Part shown: positions 1 through 6,127 of the stretch, piece after piece | How positions within the stretch are numbered: position 1 is the first letter of the stretch | Layout: every line of letters starts with the position of its first letter | DNA from: JADFDG01 sp965232985 | GTDB taxonomy: Bacteria > Pseudomonadota > Gammaproteobacteria > Pseudomonadales > JADFDG01 | DNA: 6,589 nucleotides | Direction: 5' to 3' | NCBI GenBank assembly: GCA_965232985.1 | Contig: CBDDRC010000024.1 | Coordinates: 1-6,589 of the forward strand | Notes under the pieces: model-generated | The model's database searches: none | The model's input: the letters and a program-made list of their open reading frames with translations, nothing else | What the model was told of the DNA's origin: nothing | Program-made: the position numbers and the translations under genes

Positions 1-1184
1 CGGATCTGGCCGACGTAGGCAACCTGCACGGTGTCGCCGATGACGATCTCGCCCTTGTTGGGTTTTTCCTCGCCGGTGATCATGCGGAACAGCGTGGTTT
101 TACCGGCACCGTTCGGGCCGATGATGCCGACGATGGCGCCCGGTGGCACGGTGAACGAGAGGTTTTCGTACAGCACGCGGTCGCCGTAGTGCTTGCTGAT
201 GTTCTTCACTTCGATAACCTGGTCGCCCAGGCGCGGCCCCGGCGGGATGTAGATTTCCTGGGTCTCGTTGCGTTTCTGGAATTCCTTGCTTGCCAGTTCA
301 TCGTATTGCTTCAGGCGTGCTTTCGACTTGGCCTGACGGGCCTTCGGGTTGGAGCGCACCCATTCCAGTTCGCGCGCCATTGCCTTGCCGTGCGCTTCTT
401 CCTGCTTGTTTTCCTGCTTGAGGCGCGCGTCCTTCTGTTCGAGCCAGGCGGTGTAATTGCCTTCCCAGGGAATACCGCGGCCGCGGTCGAGTTCGAGAAT
501 CCACTGGCAGGAATTGTCGAGGAAGTAGCGGTCGTGGGTGACGGCGACGACAGTGCCGGGAAATTCGTGCAGGAAGCGCTCGAGCCAGCCGACCGATTCG
601 GCGTCCAGGTGGTTGGTCGGTTCATCAAGCAGCAGCATGTCGGGGTTCGACAGCAGCAATCGGCAGAGCGCGACACGGCGTTTTTCACCGCCGGACAGCG
701 GGCCGATCTTTGCGTCCCACGGTGGCAGGCGCAGCGCGTCGGCGGCGATTTCCAGCTTGTTGTCGAGCGCGTGTGCATCGGAGGTGGCGAGTATGGCCTC
801 CAGTTTTTGTTGCTCGGCGGACAGCTTGTCGAAATCGGCATCCGGTTCGGCGTAGGCGGCGTAGACCTCGTCGAGGCGTACCTGCGCATTCTTGATTTCG
901 GCAACAGCCTCCTCGACCACTTCGCGCACCGTCTTTTCCGGGGCGAGTTGCGGTTCCTGCGGCAGGTAGCCGATCTTGATGTCGGCCTGCGGGCGCGCTT
1001 CGCCGGTAAATTCCTTGTCGACGCCGGCCATGATGCGCAGCAGCGTCGACTTGCCCGAGCCGTTCAGGCCCAGCACGCCGATCTTGGCGCCCGGGTAGAA
1101 GGACAGGGAAATGTCCTTGAGGATTTCGCGCTTCGGCGGGACGATCTTGCCGAGCTTGTGCATGGTGAAGATGTACTGGGCCAT
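1..1184 (-). CDS. ettA: Energy-dependent translational throttle protein EttA (ABC-F ATPase), 3' end missing
   Basis: ABC-F family ATPase that binds the ribosomal E site and, by family knowledge, gates the first elongation steps according to the ATP/ADP ratio; it is soluble, not a transporter. About 394 codons are visible of a usual ~555; the C-terminal ~160 lie beyond the left edge. The start at 1184 gives the conserved EttA opening MAQYIFTMHKLGKIVPPKR. The first ABC domain has Walker A GLNGSGKST (residues 39-47), signature LSGGEKRR (163-170), Walker B LLLDEP with catalytic E188, DEPTNHLD (187-194) and H-loop H217. The charged linker around 240-320, including ELEWVRSNPKARQ near W275, matches the P-site tRNA interaction arm. 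The second ABC domain begins with Walker A GPNGAGKTT (356-364). Near-colinearity with E. coli EttA, including E188, favours EttA over Uup or YheS. No clear Shine-Dalgarno precedes the start, only a weak GGAA. It is divergent from glyA. Confidence 0.96.
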   Translation of the reverse strand, partial: MAQYIFTMHKLGKIVPPKREILKDISLSFYPGAKIGVLGLNGSGKSTLLRIMAGVDKEFTGEARPQADIKIGYLPQEPQLAPEKTVREVVEEAVAEIKNAQVRLDEVYAAYAEPDADFDKLSAEQQKLEAILATSDAHALDNKLEIAADALRLPPWDAKIGPLSGGEKRRVALCRLLLSNPDMLLLDEPTNHLDAESVGWLERFLHEFPGTVVAVTHDRYFLDNSCQWILELDRGRGIPWEGNYTAWLEQKDARLKQENKQEEAHGKAMARELEWVRSNPKARQAKSKARLKQYDELASKEFQKRNETQEIYIPPGPRLGDQVIEVKNISKHYGDRVLYENLSFTVPPGAIVGIIGPNGAGKTTLFRMITGEEKPNKGEIVIGDTVQVAYVGQI

Positions 1185-1223
1185 CGGGGGGTTCCGGCAC
1201 TCATGGTCGTCGGGGAGGCGCGC

Positions 1224-1229
1224 ATTCTA
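1224..1229 (-). promoter_or_regulatory. Putative -10 element of the ettA promoter
   Basis: On the minus strand this reads TAGAAT followed by GCGCGCC, identical to the copy facing glyA because both lie in the arms of the inverted repeat. Transcription would start near 1217 and give a leader of about 33 nt before the ettA ATG at 1184. No recognisable -35 is seen at 16-18 bp spacing. The core is inferred from position and sequence only. Confidence 0.4.
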
Positions 1230-1284
1230 CCGGATCGATGGCCGGCCGGGCGCTTGCCGCCCGCCGGGGGCCCCCCATATCCGG

Positions 1285-1290
1285 TAGAAT
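1285..1290 (+). promoter_or_regulatory. Putative -10 element of the glyA promoter
   Basis: TAGAAT differs from the sigma-70 consensus TATAAT at one position. It is followed by GCGCGCC, the kind of G+C-rich discriminator often seen in growth-rate-controlled promoters. Transcription would begin near 1297, leaving a leader of about 60 nt. No good -35 lies at normal spacing; TTGCCG at 1254-1259 is 25 bp upstream of the -10, which is too far. The position upstream of glyA and the mirrored copy towards ettA support the call. Confidence 0.45.
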
Positions 1291-1328
1291 GCGCGCCGCC
1301 GACGCACCGGTGCTGGCTGGCCGGTACG

Positions 1329-1354
1329 CCCCGAGGTTCCTGCCCCCGAGGTTC
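1329..1354 (+). repeat. Tandem direct repeat carrying the glyA ribosome binding site
   Basis: The 11-mer CCCCGAGGTTC occurs at 1329-1339 and again at 1344-1354, a 15-bp offset. Each copy contains GAGG; the downstream one (1348-1351) lies 8 nt before the glyA ATG at 1360 and is the plausible Shine-Dalgarno. The upstream GAGG (1333-1336) has no start codon at working distance. The simplest reading is a small local duplication of the ribosome binding region. Confidence 0.6.
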
Positions 1355-1359
1355 AAGAA

Positions 1360-2613
1360 ATGTTCAGCAAAGACATGACGATCGCTGCTTACGACGCCGA
1401 CCTGTTCAACGCCATGCAGGGCGAGAAAGCGCGCCAGGAAGCGCATATCGAGCTGATTGCCTCGGAGAATTACACCAGCCCGCGCGTGCTGGAAGCCCAG
1501 GGTTCGGTGCTCACCAACAAGTACGCCGAGGGCTATCCGCAGAAGCGCTACTACGGTGGCTGCGAATACGTCGATGTCGTGGAACAACTGGCGATCGACC
1601 GCGCCAAGCAACTGTTCGGCGCCGACTACGCCAACGTGCAGCCGCACGCAGGCTCGCAGGCCAACATTGCGGTATTCATGGCGCTGTTGAACCCGGGCGA
1701 TACCGTGCTGGGCATGTCGCTGGCGCACGGGGGCCATCTGACCCACGGCGCGAAAGTGAATTTCTCCGGCAAGATATACAACAGCGTGCAGTACGGCCTG
1801 AATCCGGCTACTGGTGAAATCGATTACGACGAAGCGGCGCGTCTGGCGCTTGAGCACAAGCCGAAAATGGTCATCGCCGGTTTCTCCGCCTACTCGCGCG
1901 TGGTCGACTGGCAGAAGTTTCGCGAAATCGCCGATTCGGTTGGCGCGTATTTGATGGTGGATATGGCCCACGTCGCCGGCCTGGTTGCCGCCGGTATCTA
2001 CCCGAATCCGTGCCGGATCGCCGATGTCACCACCACGACCACGCACAAGACGCTGCGCGGCCCACGTGCCGGCCTGATCCTCGCGAAGAAGAATGAAGAG
2101 ATCGAGAAAAAACTGAACAGCGCCGTGTTCCCGGGCGGCCAGGGCGGCCCGCTGATGCACGTCATCGCCGCCAAGGCGGTGTGCTTCAAGGAAGCGATGG
2201 AGCCGGCGTTCAGGGATTATCAGCAGCTGGTTGTGGCAAATGCGCGCAAGATGTGCGCTGTGTTCCAGGCGCGCGGTTTCGATATCGTCTCCGGTGGCAC
2301 CGACAACCACCTGTTCCTGCTGGATCTCATCAAGAAGGACGTCACCGGCAAAGACGCCGACGCTGCGCTCGGCCGCGCCCACATCACCGTCAACAAGAAT
2401 GCGGTCCCGAACGACCCGCGCTCGCCGTTCGTGACGTCCGGTATTCGTATCGGCACGCCGGCGATCACCACCCGCGGCTTCAAGGAAGCCGAAGCAGGCG
2501 AACTTGCCGGCTGGATCTGCGACGTGCTCGACAACATCAACGACGAGAACGTCATCGCTGCCGTGCGCGAGAAAGTAACGGCGATCTGCAAACGTTTTCC
2601 CGTTTACGGCTGA
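1360..2613 (+). CDS. glyA: Serine hydroxymethyltransferase
   Basis: PLP-dependent cytosolic enzyme interconverting serine plus tetrahydrofolate with glycine plus 5,10-methylene-tetrahydrofolate, the main source of one-carbon units. The 417-residue length equals that of E. coli GlyA and the sequence is close to colinear: HIELIASENYTSP (29-41), the tetrahydrofolate/substrate region NKYAEGYPQKRYYGG (53-67), VDMAHVAGLVAAG (200-212), TTTTTHKTLRGPR (224-236) with K230 as the Schiff-base lysine, the glycine-rich FPGGQGGPLMH stretch, and a C-terminal FVTSGIRIGTPAITTRGF. The ATG at 1360 has GAGG 8 nt upstream and fits the family N-terminus; Met6 at 1375 is a less likely start. One oddity is A237 where the family usually has a second glycine (GPRGG). 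It is first in the plus-strand run and is followed after 38 bp by nrdR. Confidence 0.98.
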   Translation: MFSKDMTIAAYDADLFNAMQGEKARQEAHIELIASENYTSPRVLEAQGSVLTNKYAEGYPQKRYYGGCEYVDVVEQLAIDRAKQLFGADYANVQPHAGSQANIAVFMALLNPGDTVLGMSLAHGGHLTHGAKVNFSGKIYNSVQYGLNPATGEIDYDEAARLALEHKPKMVIAGFSAYSRVVDWQKFREIADSVGAYLMVDMAHVAGLVAAGIYPNPCRIADVTTTTTHKTLRGPRAGLILAKKNEEIEKKLNSAVFPGGQGGPLMHVIAAKAVCFKEAMEPAFRDYQQLVVANARKMCAVFQARGFDIVSGGTDNHLFLLDLIKKDVTGKDADAALGRAHITVNKNAVPNDPRSPFVTSGIRIGTPAITTRGFKEAEAGELAGWICDVLDNINDENVIAAVREKVTAICKRFPVYG

Positions 2614-2619
2614 TCGTCC

Positions 2620-2639
2620 GGCCCGGCTGACGCCGGGCC
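2620..2639 (+). other. Stem-loop between glyA and nrdR
   Basis: GGCCCGGC (2620-2627) and GCCGGGCC (2632-2639) pair perfectly as an 8-bp, all-G/C stem closed by the tetraloop TGAC. It sits 6 nt after the glyA stop and ends 3 nt before the nrdR Shine-Dalgarno GGAGG (2643-2647). No U-run follows, so it is not a standard intrinsic terminator. It could stabilise the glyA 3' end, reduce read-through, or modulate nrdR translation. Structure seen; function inferred. Confidence 0.6.
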
Positions 2640-2651
2640 TGCGGAGGTTCG

Positions 2652-3107
2652 ATGCACTGCCCGTTCTGCAACGCCGACGACACCAAAGTCATCGATTCAC
2701 GTCTTGTCGCTGACGGGGCGCAGGTGCGCCGGCGGCGCGAATGTCAGGCGTGCAATGAACGTTTCACGACTTACGAAACCGCTGAGCTGGTGATGCCGCG
2801 TATCGTCAAACGCGACGGTACCCGCGTGCCGTTTGACGAGAACAAGTTGCGTGCCAGCATTCAGCTTGCTATCCAGAAGCGGCCAGTGAGTGTTGAGCAG
2901 GTGGAAGCGGCCATTACCCACATCTGCGCCAGATTGCGCGCCAGCGGCGAGCGCGAATTGCCATCATCGTCGCTCGGCGAGGCGGTGATGGACGAGTTGC
3001 GCAAACTCGACGATGTCGCCTTCGTGCGCTTTGCGTCGGTCTACCGTAATTTCAAGGACATCAACGAATTCCGCCAGGAAGTCGAACGACTCGAAAAGGG
3101 CAGTTAG
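2652..3107 (+). CDS. nrdR: Transcriptional repressor NrdR
   Basis: Zinc-ribbon/ATP-cone repressor that binds NrdR boxes upstream of ribonucleotide reductase operons and senses dATP/ATP, so it couples reductase expression to deoxynucleotide level. At 151 residues it has the usual length. The N-terminal zinc ribbon has C3-P-F-C6 and C31-Q-A-C34, with the basic stretch VRRRREC (25-31) before the second cysteine pair. The ATP-cone spans about 47-137, starting with VMPRIVKRDGTRVPFDENKLR. The start at 2652 gives the canonical MHCPFC opening and has GGAGG 4 nt upstream, a short spacing. The gene lies between glyA and ribD in an arrangement common in Proteobacteria. No NrdR box was seen here, as expected, since its targets are the nrd operons elsewhere. 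Confidence 0.97.
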   Translation: MHCPFCNADDTKVIDSRLVADGAQVRRRRECQACNERFTTYETAELVMPRIVKRDGTRVPFDENKLRASIQLAIQKRPVSVEQVEAAITHICARLRASGERELPSSSLGEAVMDELRKLDDVAFVRFASVYRNFKDINEFRQEVERLEKGS

Positions 3108-3136
3108 AAACGCTTTCACCACAGGCACGAGCAGGC

Positions 3137-4282
3137 ATGACTGTTACCGCCGCCGACCACGCCTTTATGTCCCGGGCGCTGCAACTTGCCGCGCAGGGCC
3201 TGTACACCACCGATCCGAATCCGCGGGTCGGTTGCGTGATCGTGCGTGGCGAGGAAATTGTCGGTGCGGGCTTTCATGCCCGTGCCGGCGAGCCGCACGC
3301 GGAAGTAAATGCCCTGCGCATGGCCGGTGAGCGCGCGGGCGGCGCCACGGTCTACGTCACGCTGGAGCCGTGCAGTCATCATGGCCGTACCGGGCCTTGC
3401 GCCGATGCGTTGATCAGTGCAGGGCCGGCGCGCGTGGTCGTCGCGATGCAGGATCCGAATCAGCAGGTGCGTGGCAACGGCATGGCGAAATTGCGCGCCG
3501 CCGGCATTGCGGTTGATGTCGGGGTGCTGGAATCCGAGGCCTGCGCGCTGAATCCCGGGTTCATCGCGCGGATGACCCGCGGCATGCCGTTCGTGCGTCT
3601 GAAGCTCGCCATGAGCCTCGATGGCCGTACCGCCATGGCGGACGGTACAAGCCAATGGATCACCGGGGCAGAGGCGCGCGAAGACGTGCAGCGGTTGCGT
3701 GCCCGCTCCAGTGCGGTGCTCACCGGCATCGGTACGTTGCTTGCCGACAATCCTGCGCTGACCGTGCGGCCGGATGACTGGCGCCACGGCATCTATGCGC
3801 ATGAATGGGTGCGCCAGCCGCTGCGCGTGCTGCTGGATCGTGAGCTGCGCGCTGCGCCGGAAGCGGCCTTGTTCGCCGCAGCCGGAGGCGAGACGCTGGT
3901 GGTCGCCGGGGATCGCGTGCTGGCGTCGCCAGCCGGTGGCCGGCGTGCCGAACTGCTGCGGGCCCAGGGTGTGGAAGTGATCGGTTTGCCGGTGGTTGGG
4001 GCGGGTATCGCGCTTGCCGCCTTGATGACCGAGCTCGGACTGCGTGAGGTGAATGAACTGCTGGTCGAGGCCGGTGCAACCCTTGCCGGTGCTTTCGTCG
4101 CTGCCGGGCTGGTCGATGAATTGGTCGTGTATGCCGCGCCGGTTCTGCTCGGCTCACAGGCCCGCCCGCTGCTGGCGCTGCCGATTGCCGGTATGGCCGA
4201 GAAAATCCCGTTGATCCTCAAGGACGTGCGCATGCTCGGCGGGGACATTAGAATGACCGCCCTTGTCAGACCGGCTCTTTAA
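3137..4282 (+). CDS. ribD: Bifunctional riboflavin biosynthesis protein RibD (pyrimidine deaminase / reductase)
   Basis: Catalyses the second and third steps of the pyrimidine branch of riboflavin synthesis: deamination of 2,5-diamino-6-ribosylamino-pyrimidinone 5'-phosphate, then NADPH-dependent reduction of the ribosyl chain. The 381 residues are close to the family norm. The N-terminal cytidine-deaminase-like domain (about 7-148) has the zinc site H54-A-E56 and PCSHHGRTGPC with C79 and C88; E56 is the proton shuttle. The C-terminal reductase domain (about 152-378) has KLAMSLDGRTA (156-166), SQWITG (172-177), LLADNPALTVR (201-211) and VEAGATLAGA (310-319). The ATG at 3137 is preceded by a poor Shine-Dalgarno (GAGCAGG-like), and Met11 at 3167 is a possible alternative because family homology begins around it. 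It follows nrdR by 29 bp and heads the rib genes. Confidence 0.97.
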   Translation: MTVTAADHAFMSRALQLAAQGLYTTDPNPRVGCVIVRGEEIVGAGFHARAGEPHAEVNALRMAGERAGGATVYVTLEPCSHHGRTGPCADALISAGPARVVVAMQDPNQQVRGNGMAKLRAAGIAVDVGVLESEACALNPGFIARMTRGMPFVRLKLAMSLDGRTAMADGTSQWITGAEAREDVQRLRARSSAVLTGIGTLLADNPALTVRPDDWRHGIYAHEWVRQPLRVLLDRELRAAPEAALFAAAGGETLVVAGDRVLASPAGGRRAELLRAQGVEVIGLPVVGAGIALAALMTELGLREVNELLVEAGATLAGAFVAAGLVDELVVYAAPVLLGSQARPLLALPIAGMAEKIPLILKDVRMLGGDIRMTALVRPAL

Positions 4283-4308
4283 CGCCCCCAGGCCATGCGC
4301 ACCGGACC

Positions 4309-4968
4309 ATGTTTACAGGAATAGTCCAGGCTGTCGGCACCGCTGCCGCCATCGAAAACCACGGCGGTGACCGCAGCTTCCGGCTGCAGACCGGCAAACT
4401 CGATCTGGCCGATGTCGCCCTGGGCGATTCGATCGCGGTGAATGGCGTCTGTCTGACGGTGGTGGCACTGTTTCCCGGCGATGGTTTCCGCGCCGACGTC
4501 TCCGGCGAAACGCTCGCGTGCACGACGCTCGGCAAGCTGGCTGTCGGCAATCGCGTCAATCTCGAAAAAGCGCTCACGCCCAGCACGCGGTTGGGTGGCC
4601 ATCTCGTCAGTGGTCACGTCGATGGCGTGGGCAAGGTGGTGTCGCGCACCACCGACGCGCGTTCGGTACAATTTCGCATCGAGGCGCCGTCGACACTGGC
4701 AAAATACATCGCCGCAAAGGGTTCGATCTGCTGCGATGGTGTCAGCCTCACGGTGAACGCGGTCGACGCTGCAGTCTTTGATCTCAACATCGTGCCGCAC
4801 ACGCTTGCCGTGACGACGCTCGACAATTGGCGTGTCGGCGTGCCGGTAAATCTCGAGGTCGATATCATCGCGCGTTACCTTGAGCGCCTGTTGCTGGGCG
4901 ACCAGGCAGCCGAGGGTGCACAGGGCGTTACCCTGGCGAAACTCGCCGAACACGGATTCCTGCGATAG
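4309..4968 (+). CDS. ribE: Riboflavin synthase (alpha subunit)
   Basis: Final step of the pathway: dismutation of two 6,7-dimethyl-8-ribityllumazine molecules into riboflavin and the ribitylamino-pyrimidine, in a soluble trimer. The 219 residues form two tandem lumazine-binding repeats. The first opens with the diagnostic MFTGIVQ and contains GDSIAVNGVCLTV (39-51) and ETL (67-69). The second begins near GGHLVSGHVDG (96-106) and contains KGSICCDGVSLTV (137-149) and PHTL (163-166). The ATG at 4309 is fixed by MFTGIV; an ATG at 4295 is out of frame and meets a stop at 4322-4324. No convincing Shine-Dalgarno is visible, so translation may rely on coupling to ribD, which ends 26 bp upstream. The symbol follows Pseudomonas usage; in E. 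coli this gene is called ribC. Confidence 0.97.
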   Translation: MFTGIVQAVGTAAAIENHGGDRSFRLQTGKLDLADVALGDSIAVNGVCLTVVALFPGDGFRADVSGETLACTTLGKLAVGNRVNLEKALTPSTRLGGHLVSGHVDGVGKVVSRTTDARSVQFRIEAPSTLAKYIAAKGSICCDGVSLTVNAVDAAVFDLNIVPHTLAVTTLDNWRVGVPVNLEVDIIARYLERLLLGDQAAEGAQGVTLAKLAEHGFLR

Positions 4969-5004
4969 GCCCGGCATTGGCCGAGCCCGCAACGGGGAAA
5001 GAGC

Positions 5005-6123
5005 ATGAATCTGAATACGATCGAAGAACTGATCAACGACATTCGTCTGGGTCGCATGGTGATCCTGATGGATGACGAGGATCGCGAGAACGAAGGCGAT
5101 CTGGTGCTGGCGGCTGCGCATGTCTCGCCGGAGGCGGTGAATTTCATGGCAAAGCATGCGCGCGGCCTGATTTGTCTGACGCTGACCCAGGATCGTTGTC
5201 GGCAGCTCGACATCGGCCCGATGGTGTCGCGCAACGGCACCGCGCTGGGCACCAACTTCACGGCTTCCATTGAAGCGGCCAGTGGCGTGACGACCGGCAT
5301 TTCCGCTGCCGACCGCGCCCACACCATCAAGACTGCCGTGGCGCCGCATGCGAAGGCAGCCGACATCGTTTCGCCCGGGCATGTCTTTCCGCTCACCGCG
5401 CAGCCTGGCGGCGTGCTGCACCGTGCCGGTCACACCGAAGCGGGGTGTGATCTTGCCCGGCTGGCGGGCCTTGAGCCGGCGGCGGTGATCGTCGAGATCA
5501 TGAACGAAGACGGCACCATGGCGCGGCGTCCGGATCTCGAAAAATTCGCGCAGCAACACAATATGAAGATCGGCACCATTGCCGATTTGATTCATTACCG
5601 CATCATCCATGAGCAAACCGTCACGAAAACCGGTGACCATGCCTTGCCGACGGCCTATGGCATGTTTCGCATGGTGACCTTCCGTGATTCCGTCGATGGC
5701 GCGATGCACGTGGCGCTGGTGAATGGCGAGATCCGTGCCGATGCAGTCACCACCGTGCGTGTGCATCAGATCGATCCGTTGCGCGATGTGCTTGGCGTCA
5801 AGCGTGACGGCCGGGTCGGCTGGAGCATCCAGCGGGCCTTGAGCGAGATTGCGCGCGCGCCGGCCGGCGTCGTGATTCTGCTGGCGCAGGATTTTCTCGC
5901 CCGCGATGTCGAGGAGCGCATGGCCGATTTTCTGGCCGGCCGCACTGCCGCCGCGCGTCGCGCCGATGGCACGGCGGTGTACCGCACCGTCGGCACCGGC
6001 TCGCAAATTCTGCGCGCGCTGGGAGTGACGCGCATGCGGCTGCTCAGCTCGCCAATCAGGTTCAATGCCATCTCGGGTTTCGATCTTGAGATTGTCGAAT
6101 ACGTCGAAGCCACAGAGGACTGA
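5005..6123 (+). CDS. ribBA: 3,4-dihydroxy-2-butanone 4-phosphate synthase fused to a degenerate GTP cyclohydrolase II-like domain (RibBA/RibBX type)
   Basis: The N-terminal domain (about 1-203) is a full RibB, converting ribulose 5-phosphate to 3,4-dihydroxy-2-butanone 4-phosphate plus formate. It has MDDEDRENEGDL (22-33) with R27, E28, E30 and D32, the stretch TNFTASIEA (83-91), H143 in HRAGHTEAG (139-147), and E164 before DGTMARRPD. The C-terminal part (about 210-368) follows the GTP cyclohydrolase II fold, but where the zinc motif HSECLTGD...RCDC belongs it reads VHQIDPLRDVLGVKRDGR (253-270). All three zinc cysteines are replaced, by D257, D268 and R270. The later QEGRGI motif is also lost (LAQDFLARD, 293-301). 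Such RibBX proteins are known from Proteobacteria and lack cyclohydrolase activity, so only the RibB step is predicted. The start has GGGGA at 4994-4998. ribE lies 36 bp upstream and ribH 4 bp downstream. Confidence 0.95.
   Translation: MNLNTIEELINDIRLGRMVILMDDEDRENEGDLVLAAAHVSPEAVNFMAKHARGLICLTLTQDRCRQLDIGPMVSRNGTALGTNFTASIEAASGVTTGISAADRAHTIKTAVAPHAKAADIVSPGHVFPLTAQPGGVLHRAGHTEAGCDLARLAGLEPAAVIVEIMNEDGTMARRPDLEKFAQQHNMKIGTIADLIHYRIIHEQTVTKTGDHALPTAYGMFRMVTFRDSVDGAMHVALVNGEIRADAVTTVRVHQIDPLRDVLGVKRDGRVGWSIQRALSEIARAPAGVVILLAQDFLARDVEERMADFLAGRTAAARRADGTAVYRTVGTGSQILRALGVTRMRLLSSPIRFNAISGFDLEIVEYVEATED
6114..6119 (+). promoter_or_regulatory. Ribosome binding site of ribH inside the end of ribBA
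   Basis: AGAGGA lies 8 nt before the ribH ATG at 6128 and overlaps the last codons of ribBA, whose stop is at 6121-6123. This fixes the ribH start and suggests translational coupling between the two genes. Confidence 0.7.
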
Positions 6124-6127
6124 CAAC

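Larger units (their letters stand above)
1217..1297. repeat. Perfect 19-bp inverted repeat in the ettA/glyA divergent intergenic region
   Basis: Left arm 1217-1235 (GGCGCGCATTCTACCGGAT) is the exact reverse complement of right arm 1279-1297. A G+C-rich 43-bp spacer (1236-1278) separates them and holds a smaller stem, GGGCG at 1248-1252 against CGCCC at 1258-1262. Each arm reads outward as ATCCGG-TAGAAT-GCGCGCC, a -10-like hexamer followed by a G+C-rich discriminator, facing ettA on the left and glyA on the right. The two copies could be mirrored promoter cores, paired operator half-sites or a cruciform-forming element. The repeat itself is certain; its role is inferred. Confidence 0.85.

Noticed and set aside
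189..1817. Open frame of 542 codons on the plus strand across ettA, the intergenic region and the glyA start
   Set aside because: It runs antisense to ettA and then out of frame through glyA, crossing the promoter region. Such a composite cannot be a real gene alongside two clear conserved ones.
1201..2382. Open frame of 393 codons on the minus strand opposite glyA
   Set aside because: Antisense shadow of glyA extending into the divergent promoter region; no conserved motif in its translation.
2614..2651. Intrinsic terminator between glyA and nrdR
   Set aside because: The stem-loop is strong but is followed by TGCGGAGG rather than a U-run, and nrdR starts at once, so read-through is likely.
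4295..4324. Nine-codon open frame starting 14 nt before the ribE start, out of frame with it
   Set aside because: It has no ribosome binding site and no recognisable leader-peptide feature; ATG triplets are expected by chance.
4667..4672. TACAAT -10-like hexamer inside ribE
   Set aside because: It is within conserved coding sequence and has no -35 partner and no gene start close downstream.
4969..5004. Possible FMN riboswitch ahead of ribBA
   Set aside because: The gap is only 36 bp, far too short for the FMN aptamer, and none of its conserved stems is visible. No other gap in the window is large enough except 1185-1359, which shows no such structure.
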